This document shows, piece after piece, positions 6,551 to 12,843 of a stretch of 12,843 bases of DNA. Position numbers and translations under genes: made by a program. Below the pieces are notes generated by a model. That model saw only the letters and a program-made list of their open reading frames with translations, was not told where the DNA came from and ran no database searches. The stretch covers positions 1-12,843 of the forward strand of contig JAQGKB010000092.1 of assembly GCA_028290345.1 (NCBI GenBank), read 5' to 3'. The stretch's first letter is position 1. Each line of letters begins with the position of its first letter. The DNA is from Hyphomicrobiales bacterium (GTDB lineage Bacteria; Pseudomonadota; Alphaproteobacteria; Rhizobiales; Devosiaceae).

Positions 6551-7540
6551 TTACTTCACCTTCGGATTGAGCAGCGCCACATTGCGCTCGCTGCCCATGT
6601 TGGCCTTGGTGATGAGGTTGGCGCCGGTATCGACGTTGGCCTCGACCTTTTCCTTCTTGGATGCCGCGAGCGCGGTTTTCACGCCATCATAGCCCATGCG
6701 GTAGGGATCCTGCACGACCAGCGCCGAAATGGTGCCGTCCTTGAGGAAACCGACCAGCTTGTCGTCATTGTCGAAGCCGATGAGCGCGACCTTGCCCGCC
6801 ACCTTGTTTTCGGCAATCGCCTGCCCCGCGCCCTGCGCCATGATCAGGTTCGAGGCGAAGATGCCAACGAGCTTCGGATTGGCGGTCAGCAAGTCGGTGG
6901 TGATGTTGAGGCCGGTGGTCGCCTGGCCATCGGCCACCTTGTCGGCCACGAGGTGCAGGTCCGGGTACTTCTTGGCCAGCTGTTCCTTGAAGCCAGCAGC
7001 GCGCTGATCGAGCGAACCTACGCCCGGCAGAGCCGTGATCAGGGCAACGTCACCGGCAACCTTGCCGGTATTGGCCTTGATTGCATCGGCAAGACCGTCG
7101 GCAGCAACCCGGCCGCCCTGAGTGTTGTCGGTGGTGAGGAACGAGGTGAACGCCTTCGAGTCGGCGGCAGAGTCGATGCCGATGATCGGCACGGACTTGG
7201 CCGCGGTATCGATCGGGGCGCCCAGCGCCTTGAATTCGGTCGGCGCGATGACGACGGCGGCGGGCTTGCCCGCAACGGCGTTCTCGAGGATCGAGATCTG
7301 GCCGTTGATGTCGGCTTCCGACTGGGCGCCCAGTTCGGGAACATTGACGCCGAGGTCCTTGCCGGCCTGGCGCGCGCCGGCCAGGACGATCTGCCAATAG
7401 AACGAAGTCGTGTCCTTGACGATGACCGGAATGGTGACGTCCGCCGCGTAAGTCGGCAGCGAAGCGAACATTCCGGCGGCGAAAACGGCGCCAATGATAC
7501 CCACGGCCGCGCGGCGGCCGAGTGCTTTAGTGGATTGCAT
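6551..7540 (-). CDS. Periplasmic sugar-binding protein of CUT2 ABC transporter
   Basis: A 329-aa secreted binding protein (Peripla_BP_4 type, ribose-binding-protein fold) that captures the substrate for the importer. A Sec signal peptide is clear: RR near residues 9-10, a hydrophobic stretch 11-28 and the likely cleavage site TYA|AD after residue 32. The mature protein shows TSFYWQIVLAGARQAGKDLG at its start, DINGQISILENAVAGKPAA, then VPIIGIDSAAD, NTQGGRVAADGL and GFDNDDKLVGFLKDG, all at the positions where the ribose/allose/xylose-binding family has its hinge and ligand loops. Two in-frame ATGs are present; that at 7540 has GGGAG with 6-nt spacing, while the one at 7546 would sit on the ribosome-binding site. 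It is the first gene of the operon, divergent from the GntR-family regulator. The ligand is not decidable from the sequence. Confidence 0.92.
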   Translation of the reverse strand: MQSTKALGRRAAVGIIGAVFAAGMFASLPTYAADVTIPVIVKDTTSFYWQIVLAGARQAGKDLGVNVPELGAQSEADINGQISILENAVAGKPAAVVIAPTEFKALGAPIDTAAKSVPIIGIDSAADSKAFTSFLTTDNTQGGRVAADGLADAIKANTGKVAGDVALITALPGVGSLDQRAAGFKEQLAKKYPDLHLVADKVADGQATTGLNITTDLLTANPKLVGIFASNLIMAQGAGQAIAENKVAGKVALIGFDNDDKLVGFLKDGTISALVVQDPYRMGYDGVKTALAASKKEKVEANVDTGANLITKANMGSERNVALLNPKVK

Positions 7541-7607
7541 TCTCATCTCCCAATGAGGCGTCCGGTTTGCGGATTTTGTTCTCTATGCAGAGGACGCCCT
7601 GAACTGA

Positions 7608-7636
7608 TTGTTATGGATAAAGGACACGAATGGCAA
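7608..7636 (-). promoter_or_regulatory. Candidate promoter of the sugar transport operon
   Basis: On the minus strand TTGCCA (7631-7636) and TAACAA (7608-7613) are separated by 17 bp, a sigma70-like arrangement, about 68 bp before the binding-protein start. The 7-3-7 palindrome at 7638-7654 lies 1 bp upstream of the -35 box. The predicted leader contains GGCGTCC / GGACGCC arms (7557-7563 and 7592-7598), which could fold. The boxes are imperfect, so this is a prediction only. Confidence 0.4.
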
Positions 7637-7637
7637 G

Positions 7638-7654
7638 GGGCGATGTGATCGCCC
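7638..7654. promoter_or_regulatory. Perfect 7-3-7 palindrome, candidate operator of the divergent regulator
   Basis: GGGCGAT-GTG-ATCGCCC is a perfect inverted repeat in the divergent intergenic region. It abuts the predicted -35 box of the transport operon and lies about 180 bp before the regulator start. Short palindromes of this size are usual targets of GntR-family dimers. It is the best operator candidate here. Confidence 0.5.
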
Positions 7655-7739
7655 ATGTCATCTGGACCTTGCCGTACCGGCCTAGTTCAAACTTCCCAAG
7701 ACTACGCCCATGCCAAAAGACTTCACCGACCGATTGGCC

Positions 7740-7769
7740 TTGACTTGCCTGCCACCGCCCTCGCAATAT
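7740..7769 (+). promoter_or_regulatory. Candidate promoter of the double-HTH regulator gene
   Basis: TTGACT (7740-7745) and CAATAT (7764-7769) are spaced by 18 bp, about 63 bp upstream of the regulator ATG. This is the best sigma70-like match on the plus strand of the intergenic region. No operator-like palindrome overlaps it, so autoregulation is not evident here. Confidence 0.4.
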
Positions 7770-7832
7770 GTCTTCTATCGTCAATAAACATTTGCACGCG
7801 ACCACGATCCGGGTTTCGGGCGCAAGGGCTGG

Positions 7833-8711
7833 ATGTCCAAGCAGAATACCCTTTTCAAGGATGCTTACAATCGCTCGCTCATTCAACTCGGCGGCACGCA
7901 AACCTTGCCCTCGGAGCCGGAAATGGCCGCCTCGCTGCAGGTGAGCCGCACCACGGTGCGCGCCATCCTGCAACGACTGGCAGACGAGGGGCTGATCGCC
8001 TGGGACAAGCGCAGCAAGATCGTGCTGCGCGCGCCGCTAGCCGATGACTACTTCCCCTCGGCCGAGACCCATTCCACCCATGACGTGGTGGAGCGCGGCT
8101 TCATGAAGCGGCTGATGGGCGCGGACGTCGGCAGCCAGATCAACGAATTGGAGCTGGCGCGCGAACTCGGCGTCGGGACCTCCAGCGTGCGGGAATTCCT
8201 GATCCGCTTCTCCCGCTTCGGCCTCATTGAAAAGCGCCCGAACAGCCATTGGGTGATCAAGGGCTTTACCCGCGGATTCGCTCTCGAACTGGCCGACATT
8301 CGAGAAATGTTCGAGGTTCGGTCAGCGCTGGCTTTCGTGCAACTGCCCAAGACGGAGACGATCTGGACCGGGCTCGACAAGATCGAGGTGGAGCATCGCG
8401 CGCTCAAGGCCAGCATCGACAGCGATTACGGCCAGTTCTCCGAACTGGACGAGCGCTTCCACCGGCTGATCCACGGCTCCACCGACAATCGTTTCATCAT
8501 CGAGTTCTACGACATCATCGCCATGGTGTTTCACTACCATTTCCAGTGGAACAAGAAGGATGAGAAGAAGCGCAATGCCGCCGCGATCGACGAGCACCTG
8601 GCCTATATCACGGCCTTGAAATCGGGCGATTCCATCGAAGCCGAACTGACATGCCGGCGGCACCTGCGGTCTGCCCGCGCTACCCTGATGGCTTCGACAC
8701 CTGCGACTTGA
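7833..8711 (+). CDS. GntR-family regulator with two winged-helix domains and an FCD sensor domain
   Basis: A 292-aa transcriptional regulator. Residues about 7-66 are a GntR-type winged helix (LPSEPEMAASLQVSRTTVRA, 25-44, then LADEGLI). Residues about 85-145 are a second one (LELARELGVGTSSVREFL, 106-123, then FGLIEKR). From about 150 there is an FCD ligand-binding domain of the FadR class, with the usual metal/ligand residues in place: Asp206 and His210 (DERFH), His255 (DEHL) and His277 (RRHL). Usual FadR/GntR proteins have one winged helix and 220-250 residues, so this one is a domain longer. The ATG at 7833 follows AAGGG with a 5-7 nt gap. It is divergent from the sugar operon and most likely represses it until a sugar-acid-like ligand binds; this role is inferred from position and family. 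It converges on the YdcF gene with 16 bp between stops. Confidence 0.87.
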   Translation: MSKQNTLFKDAYNRSLIQLGGTQTLPSEPEMAASLQVSRTTVRAILQRLADEGLIAWDKRSKIVLRAPLADDYFPSAETHSTHDVVERGFMKRLMGADVGSQINELELARELGVGTSSVREFLIRFSRFGLIEKRPNSHWVIKGFTRGFALELADIREMFEVRSALAFVQLPKTETIWTGLDKIEVEHRALKASIDSDYGQFSELDERFHRLIHGSTDNRFIIEFYDIIAMVFHYHFQWNKKDEKKRNAAAIDEHLAYITALKSGDSIEAELTCRRHLRSARATLMASTPAT

Positions 8712-8727
8712 TCCACAGCTTGTTCGT

Positions 8728-9501
8728 TCAGGCCCATCCCCGCAGCCTGTAGTAGGCGGTGCCGATGAGTTCGCGCAGCGCCTCGCTGGTGTGCACGAGA
8801 GCGCCCGGATCGGGCAGCCAATCGAGCGGCAGCCAATCGACGGTTCCGGCATCGATGATGTCGGTAGCGGATGCGGTCACGTCGAGGCCGGCGTGACGGA
8901 ACACCGCCATGGAACGCGGCATATGGGTACCCGACGTGACGAGCAGCGCCGTCGCGAAGTGCTGCTGCTGCATCAGCGTAGCGGAAAAGGCGGCGTTCTC
9001 GTTGGTGTCACGGGAATTGGGCTCCATCAGGATGGCCTCGCTTGGCACGCCGAAGCGCATGAGCACGTCGCGCATGTCCTGAGCCTCGGAATGATCGCTG
9101 CCCGGATGCCGCCAATTGCCGCCCGAGGCGATGATGAACTTGGACTTGCCGGCTTTGTAGAGATCGGCTGCATGCATCAGGCGGTCGGCGTGCTCGTTGA
9201 GATCGGGGTCCTGCCGCGGCGGCAGCGCCCCGGCCGTCGCGCCGCCCAGCAACACAATGACATCGGCAGTGGGGCTGGCGACGACCGCCACCGGCGGATA
9301 TTGCCGCTCGAGAATGCCGGCAAGCCACCCGGCGACAAAGGGGGTCGAGGCCGCGTAGAGCCCGATCAGGGTAACCAACAACAGACCCAGTCCCGCCCGC
9401 TTGCGCCCGAAGCGCACCAGCAGCAAGGCCAGCAGGCCAAGGATCAGCCCCAACCCCAGCGGGTTGAGAAACGGCGTCAGGTATTTATCAGCGGCAAACA
9501 T
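8728..9501 (-). CDS. YdcF/ElyC/SanA-family (DUF218) membrane protein
   Basis: A 257-aa protein with two N-terminal membrane spans (about 11-30 and 37-55) and a DUF218 domain from about 78 to 240. Family marks are ADVIVLLGG (79-87), FIIASGG (122-128), SEAQDM (138-143), SRDTNENA (163-170) and LLVTSGTHMPRSMAVF (187-202). E. coli relatives include ElyC, SanA and YdcF; ElyC and SanA are linked to envelope integrity and peptidoglycan/undecaprenyl-carrier metabolism, and the two-span layout here is closest to ElyC. The start is taken at the ATG at 9501 (MFAADKYL), with GGAG 6 nt upstream; a longer frame gives a non-membrane leader without family similarity. It follows the FadR-like regulator on the same strand after 120 bp, with no obvious functional link. 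Biochemical activity unknown. Confidence 0.86.
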   Translation of the reverse strand: MFAADKYLTPFLNPLGLGLILGLLALLLVRFGRKRAGLGLLLVTLIGLYAASTPFVAGWLAGILERQYPPVAVVASPTADVIVLLGGATAGALPPRQDPDLNEHADRLMHAADLYKAGKSKFIIASGGNWRHPGSDHSEAQDMRDVLMRFGVPSEAILMEPNSRDTNENAAFSATLMQQQHFATALLVTSGTHMPRSMAVFRHAGLDVTASATDIIDAGTVDWLPLDWLPDPGALVHTSEALRELIGTAYYRLRGWA

Positions 9502-9581
9502 CGGTATCTCCGGTAAAGGCGGAGACACCCTAGCGGCGCCGTTCGAAATGGGAAGGCCCGGCAACGCAACCTCGTCGAGCT

Positions 9582-9614
9582 GTCCCGACATGGGCAGCCG
9601 CTGGGTTTCGGGAC
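9582..9614 (-). terminator. Weak hairpin after the FadR-like regulator gene
   Basis: GTCCCGA (9582-9588) and TCGGGAC (9608-9614) are perfect 7-bp arms around a 19-nt loop, which itself could form a 4-bp CAGC/GCTG stem. It starts 7 bp after the regulator stop on the minus strand. No T-run follows, so termination is uncertain. The rest of the 120-bp gap to the YdcF gene shows nothing else convincing. Confidence 0.35.
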
Positions 9615-9621
9615 GCCGTGA

Positions 9622-10380
9622 CTACTCGTTCGGGTCGGAGGCGATCAGTTCGCGGATTTCGCTGGCGACGCTGTCGATGATCTTGTTGATGCCATCGACG
9701 GCGACCTCCGGGTTGCCCGCCAGAATGCCATCGCAGAGGGTCTGATGCAGCGGAAAGGAAGCCAGGCCGAACTCGGTGCGGCCGAACGGGGACTCGTCCG
9801 AGCGCTTCAACGCGTCATCGAGGTTGACGAGGATCTGGCCGAACAGCGGATTGCCGGATGCGTCGTAGATGGCGCCATGAAACTCCGCATCCGCCTTGCG
9901 CCAGGGTTTTCGCGCATTGACGAGCTTGAGCAGCTTCTTGCAACGGTCAGCGATCAGAGCCCGCTGAGTTGCAGTAGCGTTCAGGGCGGCCTTGCGCACA
10001 ACCACGATCTCCAGCGCCCGCCGCACTTCGAGTAGCCGCAGCAAGGCCTCGCCTTCGAGCCGGATCATGGTCGGAACCAGACCCTTGGAGGACTGGACGC
10101 GCGCCGCTAGCACCGTGCCGGCACCGCGCTTGCGGCGGATGAGCCCGAGACCCTCCCAGCGGTTGAGCGCCTCGCGGATGGTCGACCGCCCTACTCCCAG
10201 ATGCTCGGCCAGCGTGATCTCGGGGGGCAACATATCGCCGACCTGCAGCCCGGCCCGCTCGATCATGTCCGCCAATGCGTCGAGCACTGCAACGCCGCGT
10301 GTTTTGGTGTCGATCCGTTCGAGGAATGCGAGAGCACCTTTACCCTCGGCGTCGCTTGCAGAACTGGCTGGTCTATCCAT
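9622..10380 (-). CDS. GntR/FadR-family (FCD) transcriptional regulator
   Basis: A 252-aa regulator with a winged helix at about 29-91 (LPPEITLAEHLGVGRSTIRE, 51-70, then LGLIRRKRGAGTVL) and an FCD domain from about 110 to 245. Of the usual FCD ligand residues, Asp164 and His168 (DAEFH) and His212 (LHQTL) are present. The last-helix His, expected about 11 residues after NPE, appears to be Ile234 (NKIID), so metal binding may be altered. The ATG at 10380 is the best start, with AGGGG about 9 nt upstream; the in-frame extension of 17 codons has no family similarity. It lies 147 bp downstream of the aminotransferase gene on the same strand, which suggests control of the peptide transporter/PLP-enzyme operon, but this is only positional. 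No clear promoter was found in the gap. Confidence 0.87.
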   Translation of the reverse strand: MDRPASSASDAEGKGALAFLERIDTKTRGVAVLDALADMIERAGLQVGDMLPPEITLAEHLGVGRSTIREALNRWEGLGLIRRKRGAGTVLAARVQSSKGLVPTMIRLEGEALLRLLEVRRALEIVVVRKAALNATATQRALIADRCKKLLKLVNARKPWRKADAEFHGAIYDASGNPLFGQILVNLDDALKRSDESPFGRTEFGLASFPLHQTLCDGILAGNPEVAVDGINKIIDSVASEIRELIASDPNE

Positions 10381-10456
10381 TGGGCAGTCCCCTGGGTCAA
10401 CCGTCGTACGTCGCCCCGCCGGGACCGGCAAGCTGATGCAAATCCGTCACGACACG

Positions 10457-10466
10457 TCCGGCCGGA
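10457..10466. promoter_or_regulatory. TCCGGCCGGA palindrome upstream of the FadR-like regulator
   Basis: A perfect 10-bp palindrome lies 77-86 bp upstream of the regulator start, in the gap after the aminotransferase gene. It could be an operator for autoregulation, but GC-rich palindromes of this size arise often by chance in such a genome, so support is weak. Confidence 0.2.
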
Positions 10467-10527
10467 TCAAACCGCGCTGCTGCCATGCAACCTGTCCAGA
10501 GGGCATGCCTTAGACGATTCGAACCAG

Positions 10528-11769
10528 TCACGCGAGCCCGCGCGGGCTGCCGCTAGCCACGTGCAGCTGGCTGGGCCGAGCCTGCGGCGCCTGCAACGAC
10601 AACAAGTCGGTCAACGCCTCGATCAACAAGGTCATCTGGTCACGCGTATTGTACCCTTGGCAGGAGAGGCGGACCACGTGGTGGCCTTTCCACTCGAACA
10701 CTGGAATCTCAATGTTGAAGCGCTCGTTCAGCGCTTGCTGCAGCGCAAGCGGATCACAGGGCGGAACGGGCATGGCGACCATTTGCGGCGCGCAGAACTG
10801 CGGGCTTGAAAATGCCGGCAGTCCGGTCAACGCTCGCAGCCTTTCAGCCGTCTCCTGCGCCAGGCGGCTGCACTCGGCGGTAACCGACCACCAATCGTGC
10901 TCGCGGCGGAAGGCGATCGAGGCGGGGACCGCGAGCCACGGCGCGGGATCGCGGGTGCCCTGCATCTCGATCTGATCAACGAACGGCGAATTGCCAAAGG
11001 GCCCGCGCACGCCCGGCTGCTTGTTGTCATCGGTCCAGCCGTGGCTGATGATCAACGGATCGAGCATGGCTTGCACCTCGGGCCGCGCGTAGAGAAAGGC
11101 CGAGCCCTTGGGCGACATCATCCACTTGTGGCAATTGCCCGAATAGAAATCGGCGCCAAGGGCGTCGAGCGAGAGCGGAATGTGGCCCGGCGCGTGCGCG
11201 CCGTCGATCACGGTGAGGATGCCGCGCCGGCGCGCTTCAGCGATCACGCTCTCAATGGGAAAGACCAGCGCCGTTGCCGAAGTGATGTGGCTGAGGAACA
11301 GCACCTTGGTCCGTTCGGTCATGCCGGCCACGATCGCATCGTGAAAGGCTTCGGCAGAGGTCAGAGGCAGCGGCACCTCCACCTCAACGATCACCGCGCC
11401 CGTCCGGCGGGCAACGAAGGTCCAGGTCTTTTCTAGCGCCGAATACTCATGATCAGTCGTGAGTATCTCGTCGCCCGCCTGCAGCGGAATGGATTGCGCA
11501 ACGATATTCAGACCGCCCGTCGCGTTGGTCACCGCGGCGATGTTTTCGGCCGAAGTGCCGAACTCGGCGGCCATGGCCTCCCGCACCACGAGCAAATTCT
11601 TCGCGAGATTGCGCCGGGAATCTAGGAAGGCGACCGGTTGCCGTTCGAGTGTCAGCTGCCACTGCTGATAAGCCTCGAACACCGGCCGCGGGCAGGCGCC
11701 GAACGAGCCGTGATTGAGGAAGACCACACCCGGGTCGAGCAGGAACTGTTCAGAAAGATTGGTACGCAA
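10528..11769 (-). CDS. Class V PLP-dependent enzyme, isopenicillin-N epimerase/EgtE-like
   Basis: A 413-aa fold-type I PLP enzyme of the class V aminotransferase superfamily. The N-terminal FLNHGSFGACPRPV (17-30), HEYSALE (107-113), the PLP-contact Asp189 in VIDGAHAPGH and the Schiff-base Lys215 in SGNCHKW, followed by SPKGSAFLY, match the isopenicillin-N epimerase (CefD)-like branch, which also contains EgtE-type sulfoxide lyases and many uncharacterised members. It probably handles an amino acid or peptide-derived compound in the cytoplasm as racemase, lyase or aminotransferase; the reaction cannot be chosen from sequence alone. The only start that keeps the conserved N-terminus is TTG at 11769, with AAAGG 8 nt upstream and the permease stop ending at 11771. 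Translation is therefore likely coupled to the permease. Being inside a peptide-type ABC operon suggests it acts on the imported substrate. Confidence 0.87.
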   Translation of the reverse strand: MRTNLSEQFLLDPGVVFLNHGSFGACPRPVFEAYQQWQLTLERQPVAFLDSRRNLAKNLLVVREAMAAEFGTSAENIAAVTNATGGLNIVAQSIPLQAGDEILTTDHEYSALEKTWTFVARRTGAVIVEVEVPLPLTSAEAFHDAIVAGMTERTKVLFLSHITSATALVFPIESVIAEARRRGILTVIDGAHAPGHIPLSLDALGADFYSGNCHKWMMSPKGSAFLYARPEVQAMLDPLIISHGWTDDNKQPGVRGPFGNSPFVDQIEMQGTRDPAPWLAVPASIAFRREHDWWSVTAECSRLAQETAERLRALTGLPAFSSPQFCAPQMVAMPVPPCDPLALQQALNERFNIEIPVFEWKGHHVVRLSCQGYNTRDQMTLLIEALTDLLSLQAPQARPSQLHVASGSPRGLA

Positions 11770-11770
11770 T

Positions 11771-12673
11771 CTAGCGGCCTTTCAGGGTGGGATCGAAGGC
11801 ATCGCGCAGGCCGTCGCCAAGCAGCGAAGTCGCGAGAATGGTGATGCCGAGCGCCAGGGTCGGAAACACCGCCATGTGCCAGTAAAAGAACATGAAATTC
11901 ATGCCGACATTGATCATCTGGCCCCAACTTGGGGTCGGCGGCTGAACGCCGATGCCAAGGAAGCTGAGGCTCGCCTCGAGCATCATGGCCAGCGGGATAG
12001 CGAGCACGAAACCGACGATGATGGGCGACACCGCATTGGGAATGAGATGCCGCCAAATGATGTGCCAGGGCGAAGCGCCAAGCGCCTGGGCGGCCATGAT
12101 GAACTCCTTCTCGCGGAAGGATTTGACCTGGGCCCGTACCAGCAGGCAGACATTGACCCAGCCAAACAGCGCCGCGATCAGGATAATGGCCCAGAGCCCG
12201 CCGCGGGTGACGCTCGCCAGCAGCAGCGCAGCCAGTAGCGGGGGCACGACCGAGAAAAGTTCGACGATGCGCATGGTGACCCAATCGAAGCGCCCGCCGA
12301 GATAGCCGGCCATTGCTCCGAGCGGCAGCCCGATGACGATGCTGAAAAGGGCGGCGGAAAACCCGATGCCCAGCGATACACGGGCGCCGTAGACGATGCG
12401 GGCGAAGAAATCACGGCCCAGATCATCGATGCCAAACCAATGCTGGAGGGACGGAAAAGCGAGCGACTGGGTTAGAAACGCCTGCTCATTGCCGCCCGTA
12501 CCGGTGATAAGAGGGGCGAAAATCGCCATCACGATCAGGATCACCAACACAATGCCGCCGCCCAACGCGGCCTTGTTGGCGGCAAAGCGCCGCCAAGCGA
12601 AATAAAACGGACTGCGCTGCTTGCGCTGGTCGGGCTTTGCGAGGCCGACGGTTTGCGTCGAGAGCTCGGTCAC
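11771..12673 (-). CDS. DppC/OppC-like peptide ABC transporter permease
   Basis: A 300-aa inner-membrane permease of the oligopeptide/dipeptide/nickel class. After a polar N-terminal tail with FAWRRFAANKAAL (25-37), typical of the OppC_N region, come a first span (about 38-56), a periplasmic loop ending in HWFGIDDLGRDFFARIVYG (78-96), and five further spans. The EAA-type coupling loop AAQALGASPWHIIWRHLIPN (194-213) is complete, and the C-terminus has GDGLRDAFDPTLKGR, the usual end. The start is GTG at 12673, overlapping the stop of the upstream permease as GTGA, with GGAGG 5 nt before it. It pairs with the DppB-like permease; the binding protein and ATPases are not in the window. Substrate unknown. 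Confidence 0.92.
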   Translation of the reverse strand: MTELSTQTVGLAKPDQRKQRSPFYFAWRRFAANKAALGGGIVLVILIVMAIFAPLITGTGGNEQAFLTQSLAFPSLQHWFGIDDLGRDFFARIVYGARVSLGIGFSAALFSIVIGLPLGAMAGYLGGRFDWVTMRIVELFSVVPPLLAALLLASVTRGGLWAIILIAALFGWVNVCLLVRAQVKSFREKEFIMAAQALGASPWHIIWRHLIPNAVSPIIVGFVLAIPLAMMLEASLSFLGIGVQPPTPSWGQMINVGMNFMFFYWHMAVFPTLALGITILATSLLGDGLRDAFDPTLKGR

Positions 12674-12843
12674 CTTTGCCTCCCATCGATGCGGATGCGT
12701 GGATTGAGCAAGGCATAGAGGATGTCGGAGACGAGATAGGAGATGCAGAACAGCATTGTGATCAGCAGCATCAGCGCCATCTCGAGCGGATAGTCGCGCT
12801 TGTCGATCGAGGAGACGAAATAGGCCCCGAGGCCGGGCACGCG
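12670..12843 (-). CDS. DppB/OppB-like peptide ABC transporter permease, 3' end only
   Basis: The last 57 residues of a permease whose start lies beyond the right edge. Reading from 12843, the frame contains PGLGAYFVSSIDKRDYPL, a hydrophobic membrane span of about 20 residues, and SDILYALLNPRIRI. This D-I-L-Y-A-L-L-N-P-R-I ending is the standard C-terminus of DppB/OppB permeases. The stop TGA (12672-12670) overlaps the GTG start of the DppC-like gene by 2 bases within GTGA, so the two are translationally coupled. The identity rests on a short fragment but fits the downstream partner perfectly. Confidence 0.85.
   Translation of the reverse strand, partial: RVPGLGAYFVSSIDKRDYPLEMALMLLITMLFCISYLVSDILYALLNPRIRIDGRQR

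Noticed and set aside
7712..7738. GCCAA / TTGGC inverted repeat in the divergent intergenic region
   Set aside because: Only five base pairs with a 17-nt loop; expected by chance in this sequence.
7611..7973. Minus-strand frame of 120 codons across the regulator start and intergenic region
   Set aside because: It overlaps the promoter region and the start of the well-supported regulator, and has no recognisable domain.
10513..10525. GATTCGAACC resembling a tRNA T-loop read on the minus strand
   Set aside because: The flanking bases do not pair into a T-stem, and no acceptor or anticodon arm is present, so it is a chance match and not a tRNA or attachment site.
1..12843. A defence, mobile-element, CRISPR or toxin-antitoxin system in the window
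   Set aside because: No nuclease, recombinase, transposase, repeat-spacer array or toxin-antitoxin-like pair was seen; the genes are ordinary transport, metabolism and regulation families.

Overview
The window reads as high-GC alphaproteobacterial DNA, most likely Hyphomicrobiales. The grounds are the RegA/ActR-type response regulator, the CUT2 sugar and peptide ABC transporter cassettes each with a GntR/FCD regulator, and the codon bias. A Devosia-like source is possible, but the sequence alone does not settle the genus. No rRNA, tRNA, CRISPR array, insertion sequence or phage gene was seen. All confident products are known families. The less ordinary points are unusual domain combinations and small genes.

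Left edge (1-2760). The 3' part of a redox-type response regulator (+) converges on a flavoprotein (-) that joins a cyclic-nucleotide-binding-like domain to a thioredoxin-reductase fold lacking the CxxC dithiol. Next come two small minus-strand genes: a 63-aa winged-helix-like protein with a good terminator, and a 68-aa membrane-anchored protein whose tail is a PAPAT repeat.

Sugar cassette (2842-8711). A minus-strand operon runs: periplasmic binding protein, double-NBD ATPase, permease, Zn-dependent dehydrogenase related to L-galactonate 5-dehydrogenase. RNA hairpins lie after the binding protein, between permease and dehydrogenase, and at the operon end. A divergent plus-strand regulator with two winged-helix domains plus an FCD sensor faces the operon across a 292-bp region holding a perfect 7-3-7 palindrome and plausible promoters. 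The simplest reading is import of a sugar, polyol or sugar acid followed by NAD(P)-dependent oxidation, with the divergent regulator sensing the substrate or a product.

Right part (8728-12843, all minus). From the right edge there are the C-terminus of a DppB/OppB-like permease, a DppC/OppC-like permease overlapping it by 4 bp, and a class V PLP enzyme (isopenicillin-N epimerase/EgtE-like) starting with TTG two bases after the permease. A single-wHTH GntR/FCD regulator follows after a 147-bp gap, and then a YdcF/ElyC-family membrane protein. The first three form one operon. The binding protein and ATPases of the peptide transporter should lie beyond the right edge.
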